NCBI GenBank assembly: GCA_022495995.1
Contig: JAFEMH010002564.1
Coordinates: forward strand, 62,001-126,000
Direction: 5' to 3'
Source of the DNA: Adenophora triphylla var. japonica
Taxonomy: Eukaryota > Streptophyta > Magnoliopsida > Asterales > Campanulaceae
Length of the DNA: 64,000 nucleotides
Part shown: piece by piece, positions 40,901 through 51,899 of the stretch
Numbering within the stretch: position 1 is the stretch's first letter
How the letters are laid out: each line of letters begins with the position of its first letter
Notes under the pieces: model-generated
Told to the model about the DNA's origin: nothing
What the model saw: only the letters and a program-made list of their open reading frames with translations
The model's database searches: none
Made by a program: the position numbers and the translations under genes

Positions 40901-42639
40901 GACATGGAACCAAGAGTAGAGACGGAATCAAGTTCACAAGGAGTTGTGGAACTGGTTCAAAATACACAAGTTCTTCGCAGATCTGATAGGATACGATCCG
41001 AACCTGAGAGATATGGATTTCTCATATCGGAAAGTAATAAAGTGGAAGTCATTGAGAATGACGATCCTACTTACTATCTAGAGGCGATGTCCACTCCTAA
41101 TTCAGATAAATGGTTAGGAACCATGGAGTCCGAATTACAATCCATGTCTGATGATCAAGTTTGAAACTTGATTGAGCTACCTGAAGGTGTAAAAACTAAA
41201 GGGTGCAAGTAGGTCTTCAAGACCGACATGGATGGAAGGTGTATACTTTCATGACTAAGGATTGTAGTAAAGGGATTTAGGCAAATTCATAGTATTGACT
41301 ATGTTGAAACCTTTTTACCCATTACAATGCCGAAGTCTGTTAGAATTTCAATTGCCATAGTCGCATATTATGACTATGTGATATGACAAATGGATGACAA
41401 ACGACTTTCCTAAATGGAAAGATTCTTAAGGATGTGTACAGTACACAACCCGAAGGTTTGTCGATCCAAGAAATTCTAATAAAGTATGCATGTTGCAAAG
41501 ATCCATAAGATGGGTTGAAGCAAGCTTCGAGGGGTTGGAATCTTCATTTTGATGAATCAGTCAAAGAGTTTGACTTCATCAAGTACAAAGATGAACTTTG
41601 TGTATACATGAAATTTAGTGGGAGCATAGTATTATTTCTATTGTTATATGACAATGATATCTTACTCATTGAAAATAAAGTTCCGACACTTAAGACTGTC
41701 AAGTCTTGGTCAAGGAAAGGTTTCTCAATGAAAGATATGGGTGAAGCCGCTTACATCCTTGGTATCAAGATCTATAGAGATAGATCTAAAAGGATAAGTT
41801 GGTTTGAGTCAAAATACTCATATTGATAAGGTTCTTAGATGATTCTAAGAAAGGTAACTTGTCAATGGGTCATGGTATTACTCTTAGCGAGACTCAGTGT
41901 TCCATGACAACTGATGAGCAAAAGAGAATGAATGAAGTTACATATGCTTCGACATTTGGATCTGTCATGTATGCCATGATTTGTACTAGACCCGACGTCT
42001 CGTATGCTTTGAGCATGACAAGTCGATACCAATCTGATCCTGATGAGAACCATTGGATGACAGTCAAGACGATCCATAAAGTACTTAAGAAGAACTAAGG
42101 ATACGTTCTTGGTATTTGAAAGGTTGGAAGTTAATCTTGTTGTAAAGGTTACACGGATTCTAACTTCCAAACTGACAAAGTTAATTAAAATCGCAATTAG
42201 GATTTGTGTTTATGCTTATTGGAGGTGCGATTTTATTGGAAGAGTTCCAAGCAGAAAATCGTAGCCGATTCTACTTCTAAGGCTTAATTTTAGCAACATA
42301 TGATGTAGCTAGAAAAGGCAGTTTGGATCAAAAGTTCATTAGTGTTTTGGAATTGTTCCAAGTATCACTAATCCGGTGGAACTTTGTTGTGACAATTATG
42401 GTGTCATTTGTGCAAGCAAAAGAACCAAGGTCACATCAACGATCCAAACATATTCTAAGACGTTTCCACCTCATTTGAGAAATCTGTGAAAGGGAAGACG
42501 TCAAGATATGCAAGGTACCAACGGATGACAACATCTCGGACCCTCTCACCAAGCCTTTACCACAAGCTAAACATGATGGTCATGTTAGGTCCATGGGTAT
42601 AAGATACGTGAATGATTGGGCCTAGTGCAAGTGGGAGAC
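37973..42639 (+). pseudogene. Decayed gag-pol of the inner copia element
   Basis: Recognisable in order: gag zinc knuckle VCFRCNEIVNWKQSC near 39462 (the His replaced by Asn); protease SWVYDTGYRSHIC near 39605; GAG-pre-integrase TWHCRLGHINEKH near 40026; integrase pieces such as TGYLSRYDYVYLMKSKGESF and LDRGNEYLSQEF; RT from about 41070 (MSTPNSDKWLGTMESELQSM) with the catalytic YxDD changed to YDNDILLI; RNase H end DPLTKPLPQAKHDG near 42540. Stops and frameshifts occur in every domain, and part of gag is missing. Confidence 0.85.
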
Positions 42640-44076
42640 TGTAGGTGTTAGTGCCCTAGGCCTATAGAGATAGACCTTTATGTAATGTCATTGTTCATTT
42701 ATATAAGAGAATATTTCTTTGATTATTATATATGTTTGCATGTTTAGTTATAATAATCGTGTCCCTAGTACTTATGAAGCACTAGTATGAAGTCTAATGG
42801 ATAATCATGTGATGATTATATGCATGGAGATGCACATTAGATTCATGGGTACTTGTTAGAGAACAAGGTACTGGACTTGACCCACTATGAGATTTATGTC
42901 ATGGTCATATGTCATAAATAAATCTCATATAGTTATATCATTGATATCCTTTGACCTGAGATTATCATCGTCTTCCGCTCGATGAATATCATGTTTGATA
43001 TAGTTTAACGTTGTCTTTAACCGGATGACAATAAGGGCTATCATTGGCATGGTATGATTCTTGTTGGGAAGAATGATAAGTCAAGATGGAAAATTGTCCC
43101 TCGTAAAGAGAGATGTTTGCTAGGCCACTCGTAAGTAAGATTGATGTAGTGCATGGCCATGCCCGAATGAATTAATGTGATTAATATCATTCGATTGATC
43201 AATTTACTTAGTAACGAGAAAGCATTGAACAATATGAGTTGACGTGGACCATGACTCATGTTCAATATAACATCGTGTGACAATGGGATTGTGATATGTT
43301 CTATGTAGGAAAATCGAACTTGATATTATATTATTTGGGTAGGCATGATGGCTTGCTAGAGTCCGCTCATGTCTTATGAGGATCGATGTGATCGAACTCA
43401 TTGCCAACATAATATAGTCCTATGGGGTCACACGCATCGAACGAATTGTCAAAAATGAAGAATATGGAGTTTTTGTTCTCAGGAGACGACTCGTCCCCAG
43501 GCCAGAACCAACTATTCCCCTTAAAGGGGACGCCGAGTCGAAGGCTGGGTGCCGAGGACGACTCGTCCCACAGGCGGCTGGACTGACGCGAATTTGACTT
43601 AAAATTAGGGTTTTGCAAAGGGATTTTATTTATAACGTATAAATACAAACCCTTAATTGCCCTAGCAGTCAATTTCCATGGTTTTGGGTTTAGAGAAACA
43701 CAAAATAGATTGATTCCAATTGAGAATTGAGAATCAAAACACCATTCAATTCCATATTTCTTCATCGATTGAAAGGAGTTTCAATCAAGGATCTAGCAAT
43801 CCGCCTAGAAGAGTTCTAGGGTTCGTTCATCGCGTGGATACACATAGAGGATCTTCGCTATTCAAGATCTTTCGTTCGTGATTCATTGATCGTTCATCGA
43901 GGATTCACAAGATCAACAATTTGGAGTTGGAACGCGTTTATCAACGACAAAAGCACACATGGTTGGTAATTCTATTTCATACTTCTTAATTAATCATCTA
44001 GAACGGATTCTAGGGCTCCGAGTTTTCGAGTCAATTTTGCATTATTCCGCTGCGCATGGACCCTCGAAACCCAACA
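42640..44076 (+). mobile_element. 3' LTR of the inner copia element
   Basis: 1437 bp, same ends as the 5' LTR. The GC-rich segment is shorter here: two GACGACTCGTCC cores instead of three. Confidence 0.95.
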
Positions 44077-44081
44077 CCAAG

Positions 44082-44390
44082 CAGCTTTAGTAACACTTTC
44101 GTTAGTGATAAGCTTGTACATATTCCCAGAAATATGGCTGAAAATAGCACCCATTTAGCAGAATATATTTCTTCAAGAGTCCATTACTCTTCAGGTTTTC
44201 TTTCGAAAATAGACTCACCAACACCAGAAGTAGGCTTCTTCTCCACAGTAGGAGGTTGCCATGCAACAAGGATACACATCCAAGCTCTTTCATCAATACC
44301 TTTGATGTAATTACGCATCTTAGACTTTCAAAGAGAATAATTAGTGCCATCAAAGACAGGAGGCCTATTTTGATGATTTTGGCATTCCAT
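44082..44390 (-). pseudogene. gag N-terminus of the outer copia element
   Basis: Reads MECQNHQNRPPVFDGTNYSL then, after a stop, KSKMRNYIKGIDERAWMCIL, the start typical of UBN2 gag proteins. It ends at the CCAAG target site and continues at 36510 on the other side of the insertion, in phase. Two stops precede the break. Confidence 0.85.
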
Positions 44391-44436
44391 AATGACTACA
44401 CTTTTTGGATCAACACTCAGTAATATATCGAGAGTT

Positions 44437-44449
44437 GGCTCTGATACCA
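44437..44449 (-). other. Primer binding site of the outer copia element
   Basis: GGCTCTGATACCA is the complement of TGGTATCAGAGCC, matching initiator tRNA-Met. Confidence 0.85.
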
Positions 44450-44451
44450 GT

Positions 44452-45112
44452 TGAAAGTTTCGTGTAGGTAGGAAGCTTCAAACAACTCAACAGAACACGT
44501 ATGTGAGTACAGATGTGTCTCACAACTGTTCACACATCCATAAATAATGCAGCGAAATAAATAACTAACACAAGGGTTATATACGCTCACTGATCTTTAA
44601 GATCAGCAAACTAGGCTTATGCCCAAAAATTTTTCACTATAAAACTTTTGATGCTTACAAAAATATGAATAAGTGAAAAACTAAAAGACTAAAATACTAA
44701 ATGAGTTCTAATCACCTTCTACGACAAAAACAGTATCCCTTTCCCAAGTAGATCCTATTCTAGCCAGAAGTAAAATAAAGAACTCGATTAAAACCTAGAT
44801 GTGAGTTCGGATGTGTCTCACAACCTTCACTCACAACCTAAAATAACAATGTTGAAAAGTTGTGAAGAACAAATATTTTTCTCTCTCAAAATTCATGTCT
44901 TCTCTTGTGCTGATGACCTTGTATTTATATGCACCATGGAGAAGATCTTCACGCAATCAACAGTCTTCCTTTGTGAGATCTCAAATCCTATAAGGAAACA
45001 TAAAACACATTCACAAAGAAATAGATTGTTAGTAGGTTAGTCCTAATATAAAACTATGTACATAAATAAAAGATATTTACTTTATTTACAAAGTCTTTGT
45101 CAAAGTAGGACA
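44452..45112 (-). mobile_element. 5' LTR of the outer copia element (first part)
   Basis: Begins next to the PBS with TGAAAG on the + strand (CTTTCA as LTR end). It is interrupted at 45113 by a Tat element and resumes at 56839. A 22-bp segment with GTGAGTNCRGATGTGTCTCA occurs twice (about 44490 and 44802). Confidence 0.7.
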
Positions 45113-45767
45113 TGAACATACCAAAAGTGTCGAGTTGGGCCAAATGAGTAAAGTCCAATTACAGACAGCCTTGGTCTCCACATTCCCTATAAGGCTGGTC
45201 CAATCTTAACAAGGCCCAAAGCCCATCTCAAGTATCAGTCGACTAAGCCCACGGTCCGACCTATCAAGTCCCGACCTAACTTAGTCCGACCTAATGATCC
45301 ATATCACAATTCGGGTACGAACCATGCTCGCCCAGACGGTCGGGTCGACCATTCCATGAGTGGCGACCTCGACCTAATCATCAAGTATCGACTGGCATGT
45401 GTTGATGCACGTGGGTCAATCTTTCCATAACAAAGCATCCCTATAAATCGGGGACGGTTCTGAGCACGTTCCCATGAACATGCTTGCCGCTATAATTTCG
45501 GAGCTCATGTAACCCTATCATTAAACTACCTACATCAACTATAAATACTTCATCACTACCAACGGTGCAAAGGTAACTGCCATTTTGTATTCTGAGTTCA
45601 TCATTCAATACATTTTGAGCTTTATACAACTGTAATCTTACTCTCACGCCCGAGCGTCTTCGCCGGAGACACATCCGGCTAGTCGTGGGTTCTGTTTTCG
45701 GTCAAGAAGCCGGGTGATCAGTCTGCCACGTGGAGGAAGATTGATAAGCACATTTCCTGCGGCATCG
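45113..45767 (+). mobile_element. 5' LTR of the integrase-less Tat element and adjacent PBS
   Basis: TATA-like CCCTATAAATCGG near 45430 and CTATAAATACTTC near 45541. The following TTGGTTCCATTGCCGAGGA resembles a tRNA-Asp type PBS (TGGCGCCGTTGCCGGGGA) with CG positions decayed to CA or TT. Confidence 0.8.
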
Positions 45768-46899
45768 GTTTGGTTCCATTGCCGAGGAACGTGCTTTTAA
45801 ACTTGACCTCGAAACTTTTCTTAACTGCAACGATGGTGACTTCGTAAGGACACGTATCCGAGGCTTCACTTGGGCATGACGAAGTGAACAACAACAACAA
45901 TACAAACGTTGGAAATGCAGTTTGCCTCCTCCTCCCCCTCCTCAACGACATCATGCTAGGGCGACACGCTCTAACAGCGTGGGCGATGGCGAGGATTGCC
46001 GGATGCAAGGAGAGAAAAGCGTCACATGGAAGGACGGGGAGCTCCACCTCACCCAAAACGTACAACTGGCAGGCGGCGAATGTGGGGAGCGGGCGAGTCC
46101 ACTCCACTAATCCCATGAGCAAGAAAGAAATGATGTTGGAGCGAGCCCGGATTACGGCGACTTGATAGCCGTGGAGGAGCGAAACAGCCGACATACGCTC
46201 CGAGAGAGTGGCACTGCTCGGGTTTCTAATGGGCAACGGGCCGGGAGTGCTAGGCCAAATGAAGGTGTGGGGCGAGAATGGCGAGGACGGGATAGTTCGG
46301 CGAGCTCCTACCATTGTTCATGTGCCGAGTAATGATTTAAGGGCTAGCCTCAACAGTAAAGCAGAGCAGGAGACTCAATCCGATTTGAGGACTCGGTTAA
46401 CGGCCAACGAAACGGGCATGTCTCTCCGGCGCGAACGCGAGATCGGGATCCCATAGAGACAGGAATGGGCATAGGTCGCCTGTGAGAGGGGAAAGGCGCG
46501 AGTCGACACATGGAGATCACGGGCGCGGGTCGCCGTCTGGCTGGCCGAGAGGCGCAGGTCGCCTCAAAGAAGTAATGAGACATAGATCTCCAATAAGATC
46601 GAAAGGACCAATTCTCGCGGGGACGAAGGAGTAGGCGGGTGACTCCCCGAAGTGAGGGCCAGAGGTCCAATCTTGCTCCCCTCCGGGAGATGAGAGCCGA
46701 TGCCGAGAGAATGGTTGTTGATGAAAAGAAATTTGAGCAATGGGAGGAGGAGAAGAAGAAGGATGCTTTGGAAAGGTCGAACGAATTGATTTTGCTCTTC
46801 GACCTTTATCCAAAGAAATCGAGATAGTCGACCTCCTCCTACTTTCGGGTTGCCTCTTACGGAGAAGTACTGGGTCGACAAATGCCGGGAGCCACATAG
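45768..46899 (+). other. Tat leader region
   Basis: Open frames on both strands (for example 46314-45718 minus) have no recognisable domain. A degenerate gag N-terminus may begin near 46690 (MRADAERMVVDEKKFEQWEE). Confidence 0.4.
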
Positions 46900-47720
46900 C
46901 ACATCTGGAAGCCACTATGTGTTTTGTCGCCAATGAGGATGACAACATGTGCAAAGCTCTCCTAAGCACACTTCTTGGGCAGCCTTTACTTGGTTCAATA
47001 GTTTGAGCTGGCGGTAGTATCACCACTTGGGCATGTTTGAACAAAATTCTTAGACCGCTTCTCGGCTGCGGGAGCTCGGAAGATAACCGTCACGATCCGA
47101 ATAACTTGGTGCGGGGTAAGAATGAAAGCTCGATGAGCTATTTCACCAAGTTCAAAGAGATGGTTGATAAGATAGAGGAAGACCTCACGAGACAGGAGGT
47201 AATCAATTGCTTCCAAAGTGGTATTTCCTCGGAAGACATGGACTACGAGCTCACAAGGTACGAACGGTCACAACTCGACAAGAGTTGTTTGAAAAGGTGT
47301 ATAATGTCGCTCTGCCGAGGAAAGAAAAGAAAAGAAGAAGGAAAAAGCCCCGAGTTGAAGTCACCGATGATAAAAAGGACTCCAACAAGAACGGGGAACA
47401 ATAAAAATGGAAAGAATGTAACTAGGGCAACAGAGAAGGTGCCCGAAGCTTTCACTCCTCACGGTGAGTCGAACCGAGATTTTGAATGCTTTGTCGAACC
47501 GCTCCTCCAAATTCCCAATGAATCCAGGCAACAAGTTCGGGAGGGACAACAGCAAGTACTGCGACTACCACAAAGACATCGGTCATCTCACAGAGGATTG
47601 CTTGGGATTAAAGCGTATCATCCGAGAGAATGGTCGACCGTGGAGACTCGAAGCTTATGTGAAGAGACCTCAAGTTCGGGGAGGTGGCCGGCCCGGCGGG
47701 TGGGCAACAAGGACCTAGGC
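46900..47720 (+). pseudogene. gag of the Tat element
   Basis: Pieces in shifting frames: DDNMCKALLSTLLGQPLLG, then SSMSYFTKFKEMVDKIEEDL and TRQEVINCFQSGI (47120-47230), LFEKVYNVALPRKEKKRR, and a zinc-knuckle region KYCDYHKDIGHLTEDCLGLK near 47550-47610. Several frameshifts. Confidence 0.75.
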
Positions 47721-47834
47721 AGCCTAGATCGAACCCGGGAGTCATCACCGAACAAGCGAGCAACACGGCCATCAAGCACAAGATATTCCGGCTCAATAAG
47801 GCCCCACACGTGCCTCCAAGGAGAGAAGTAAGAG

Positions 47835-48212
47835 ATGAGGCGATCGCCTTCTACACCCCACGAATTGGCAACTAATATGGCGGCTAGGGAGCAAGTTCTC
47901 GTCATCCCAGGTCTCATTGATGGATGTACGTCGAGCATACTCTTAGTCGACACGGGGGCCTGCAAGGATATTTTGTTTTACAAAACTTTCAAGGAGATGG
48001 GACTTAATGATGAACAGTTGGAGAGATATGATGGCAGGTTGGAGGGCTTCACCAACCACCGAGTTGATGCTAAAGGCCGCATAGCACTCGACGTCGACCT
48101 AGGCCATCACCCCCTCGGGGTTGTTTCGAAGGTACAATTTATCGTAATTGATGTAAATAGTGACTATGCCGCCATCCTTGGAATTCCCGGACAGTCGCTC
48201 TTGGAATGGTAG
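47835..48212 (+). CDS. Aspartic protease of the Tat element
   Basis: The catalytic triad is intact in SILLVDTGACKDILF, followed by GFTNHRVDAKGRIALDVDLG and DYAAILGIPGQSLLEW. The last part corresponds to the LGRPWL segment of related proteases, here altered. Open for 125 codons; surrounding frames are broken. Confidence 0.8.
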   Translation: MRRSPSTPHELATNMAAREQVLVIPGLIDGCTSSILLVDTGACKDILFYKTFKEMGLNDEQLERYDGRLEGFTNHRVDAKGRIALDVDLGHHPLGVVSKVQFIVIDVNSDYAAILGIPGQSLLEW

Positions 48213-48879
48213 CATCAATTCCTCACCAAATGGCCAGTAAAGTTCCCCACACCCGCCGGAGTGGGTTGCGTACAAGGCACAACTTCGTGCTTATCTGGAT
48301 CATGTTCTAAGAGAAAGAAAGAAAAGGGAGCTAGAGATTGAGACCGCCGATGGTTACTTGAAGCCGTCCCGCCGGGCCACCAAAACTACCCGACCGTCAA
48401 CAATCACCGACGTGGTAGAGTCGACCTATCGCTCAAATGACGAGGTCATGCTTGAGTCGACACGTCACTCTAACACCACCGAAGTCGATTCGTATGTAGT
48501 TATGGTCGATCAAGTCGTCATAGGCGACCTATGCCTCCGAGATAGACAATAACTCGGGGCCACTACCAACGAGGTCAGCGACAAGCTTGATGATATGATA
48601 CCGAGGAGGCTCCACACTGGGAGCCGAGGAAAGACAAAAGGTCGTGGAAATCATAGTGGAGACTCTACAATTCGTAGATGGACCGGAGCTAGAAGGCCGT
48701 GGATGAGCTAGAGTCGAATCACCAACCCTTCTTACCCCGACCAAAAAATTCAGATTGGGAAGCGGCTATCGGTTGAGGAGCGAGCGTAAATCATCGAGCT
48801 ACTCAAAGAAAGTAATGATGTCTTTGCATGGAGTGGTAGAAGACATGAGGGGAATCAAGGAGGAGGTCGTTGTTCACGG

Positions 48880-49540
48880 GGCGGAAGTCAACCCGACCAT
48901 AAGCCTAGACCCCAAAAGTTGAGAAGTTTTGCTCGCGACAAGGAAGAGGCTATCAAAGCGGAAGGTACAAAAACTTTTGAGTGCGGGTATAATCAAAAGA
49001 GGCCACTCATACAACGTGGTTGGCCAACGTGGTCATGGTGAAGAAATCGAATGGCAAGTGGCGGATGTGTGTCGACTTCACTACTCTCAATCTAGCTTGC
49101 CCAAAGGATAGCTATCCTCTTCCTAGAATTGACAAGCTTGTTGATTCCATTGCCGGTCACTCTACTCTCGGTTTCACGGATGCTTACTCGGGATACCACC
49201 GAGATAAAGATGCACGAGGATGACATTGTAAAGGCAGCATTTCAAGCATTTGGAGGCATCTACCTTGCTACAATATGATGCCTTTTGGATTGAAGAACGC
49301 AGAGCGACCTATCGAGAGGATGGTGAACAAAGTCTTTGCCTCACGTATTGGTCGAAATATGGAGGCCTACGTTGACGACATGGTCATTAAAACTAAGGCC
49401 GGGAGTCACGTGGTCGACCTAAAGGAGACATTCGCCAATTTACGAGCAAACGACATGAAACTCAACCCCAAGAAATGTGTGTTTGGAGTGGCGGTAGCAA
49501 GTTCTTGGGATTCATGGTATCTCAAAGGGGCATAGAAGCT
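48880..49540 (+). pseudogene. Reverse transcriptase of the Tat element
   Basis: VVMVKKSNGKWRMCVDFTTL and CPKDSYPLPRIDKLVD, TDAYSGYH, then after a frameshift MMPFGLKNAERPIERMVNKV and the catalytic EAYVDDMVIKTK, followed by LKLNPKKCVFGV-type MKLNPKKCVFGV. Two frameshifts near 49000 and 49215. Confidence 0.85.
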
Positions 49541-49779
49541 AATCCGAGAGAAGATAAAGGCTTTAGTCGACATGAAGGCTCCCACCGGTGTCAAAGAGAT
49601 GCGGCGACTTAATGGAAGGGTAGCGGCTCTTGGTCGCTTCATATCAAAGTCGTGAAAGGTCTCTCCCTTCTTCAAAGCAACGAGGGGACGAAAAGTTTTG
49701 AATGGACGGCCGAATGTCATTCGTCGTTCCAACAGTGAAGGACTACCTCGCTACTCCACCTCTCTGAGTAGCCCGACCA

Positions 49780-51007
49780 CCGTGAAACTTTGTTTGTGTA
49801 TTTATCCGTGGGAGATAAATCGGTGGCGGCGGTTTGGTTAGAGAAGATGAGGGGATTCAAAAGCCGGCATACTACATCAATGAGCTCTATCGGATGTGGA
49901 GAGCGAGATACTACAATGCCGAGAAGGTCGCCTATGCCCTAGTCGTGGCTTCAAGGAAGGCTGCGAGCTTATTTTGGCTCGTCAATTGTGGTTCTTACGA
50001 ATGCCCCTCTAAGAAAAATTCTTCACAAGCCGGAGAGTTCAGTCGACTTCTCGATTGGTCAATGCCCTTACCGAATTTGACATTGAGTATCGACCTCGAA
50101 AGGCGTTGAAGGCTCAAGCTCTAGCTGACTTCTTGGTCGAGCTTACGTTCACCAAGGAAGACGACGAGCAGCGAGCTCCAAAAGAAAAGGTTAAGGGGAA
50201 AGAACCAGAGTCCCAGGTCGTCATTAGCCTACCCGACGATTGTTGGAAGGTCTATTCAGACGGATCAGCGACCAAGAATAGCAAAGTGGAGCCTGGAATA
50301 GTGTTGATTGAGCCGAACTGGGACCGTGTATGAGGAATCACTAAGGTTCAAGTTTGATGCTTCCAATAATCAGCCGAATACGAGGCCTTGATTGCGGCTG
50401 TGAGTACGCCCAAGTGCTTCGGAGCAACTAAGATCATGGCTTCGTGACTCACACAATTGATAGTCAACTGTGTCGAGGCGAGTACGAAGTACTTAGTTCT
50501 ACTCTCATCAAATACTGCGACCTAGTGAAGGAGCTAATAAAGGACTTAGAATTCTGGGAGATTCAAAGGATTGGAAGAGAAGATAACGAGCTGGCTGATC
50601 TCCTTTCGAAACTTGCTACTTCAGATGAGCCACATGACGAGCCCATCTCCTTCCTCGAAAATCCAGCTTATGAGAGGGTAAAAATTCATTGCATAGATGA
50701 TCCCTCAAGAAATTGGACTCAGGAGAAGTGTTGGATCGAGGAAATGAAAGCATACCTAGAAAATGGAGAACTGCCAGATGACGACAAGAAGGTCAAGGCA
50801 AGGTCTTTCCAAGTTGGAGATTATATATTGAGAAAGATTGAGGCAACGGGTAGAAGGACCCAGCAGAACAAGCTATCTCCTAACTGGGAAGGTCCCTATG
50901 TAGTCACTCGAGTCGTCAAAGAAGGAACCTACATGATAGCTCATCCCGGAGGTGACGAGTTGAAACATCCTTGGCATGCTACTCACCTCATCAAATACTA
51001 CTTCTAG
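49780..51007 (+). pseudogene. RNase H fused directly to the integrase C-terminus
   Basis: RT-linked RNase H pieces start near 49790. The second RNase H shows WKVYSDGSATKNS (50246), EYEAL-like sequence near 50370 and GREDNELADLLSKLATSD (50570-50625). The frame 50444-51007 then runs WIEEMKAYLENGELPDDDKK straight into KARSFQVGDYILRKIEATGR and HPGGDELKHPWHATHLIKYY, the integrase tail. The HHCC finger and DDE core, expected in between (roughly 300 residues), are deleted without breaking the frame. Confidence 0.85.
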
Positions 51008-51099
51008 TTTTCAATTTCAAAGTTCAAGTTTGTGTTAAAGCTAGTTTCGAATTGATGTAAGCATGATTCCGACTTCAATGAAAAGAGCAATTTATTCGA

Positions 51100-51440
51100 T
51101 CAAACATAGTGTTACATTAATATCAACAAGCTCGACTCTTAGTCAGCTTCGTTCTAACAAGCTCGATTCTTAATCAGCTTTGTTTATTTAACAAGTCCGA
51201 CTCTTAGTCGACTTTGTTCTAATGAGCTCGACTCTTAGTCAGTTCATCTTAACTCGACTCTTAGTCAGTTCATCTTAGCTCGACTCTTAGTCAGCTTCAC
51301 CCTAATAGGCTCGACTCTTAGTCAGCTTCGTTCTAACAAGCTCGATTCTAAATCAGCTTTGTTCACTTAACAAGTCCGACTCTTAGTCGACTTCGTTCCA
51401 ACTAACTCGATTCTTAATCAGTTCAAATGGTATGAACAGG
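51100..51440 (+). repeat. Tandem repeat of about 30 bp in the Tat 3'UTR
   Basis: About eleven units of CTCGACTCTTAGTCAGCTTC plus GTTCTAACAAG with variants (CTCGATTCTTAATCAG). It starts about 100 bp after the pol stop. Confidence 0.85.
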
Positions 51441-51899
51441 TTCGACTTATGATCAATCTCGTTCACAAAAAGTTAATCAAGTCTGAGGTCGACTAAACCA
51501 ACAAGATCAAGTCGCCTCTAGGCTCAAATTGACTCATTTATATTATCTACATCTAGCTCGACATACAATATGGAATGAAAAACATACAACATTCTGAAAA
51601 CAAAAGTCAGCTATGATAGAGAAGTCTCCCAAAACGGGCTAAGACTTGGACAAAATTAACTTACAAAAATATTTTGCCTCCCAAAAAACTGGGCCAAGGC
51701 ATTCGAATAATGTTAAAGCAAAAAACAAAAATATTGTTTGGAACTTGTTCATTACAAATCCAACTAAACAATTCAGGAGTCCTGGCCGACATCGGCAGTG
51801 GTCGTCGCAGCGGCTCGACCCTCTTCCTCTCCTTGTTGGCGAGGGTCTAAAGGTTTACCCGACTACGAATAAACTTGTTCATCTACTGTCTCCATGGCT
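51441..51899. other. Tat 3'UTR between repeats and antisense ORF
   Basis: AT-rich sequence with no coding sequence recognised. Confidence 0.4.

Larger units (their letters stand above)
36516..44076 (+). mobile_element. Complete Ty1/copia element inserted in the outer copia gag
   Basis: LTRs 36516-37972 and 42640-44076, both TGTAGGTGTT...AACCCAACA. Target duplication CCAAG at 36511-36515 and 44077-44081. PBS TGGTATCAGAGCC (initiator tRNA-Met) at 37974, polypurine tract AAGTGGGAGAC before the 3' LTR. By eye the LTRs differ by about a dozen scattered substitutions plus changes in a GC-rich repeat segment, so the insertion is recent. The pol inside is heavily decayed, so this copy must have been moved by enzymes from another element. 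Confidence 0.95.

Noticed and set aside
45718..46314. Minus-strand ORF of 198 codons in the Tat leader
   Set aside because: No recognisable domain, low-complexity composition, and overlapped by open frames on the other strand; likely chance in CG-rich leader sequence.
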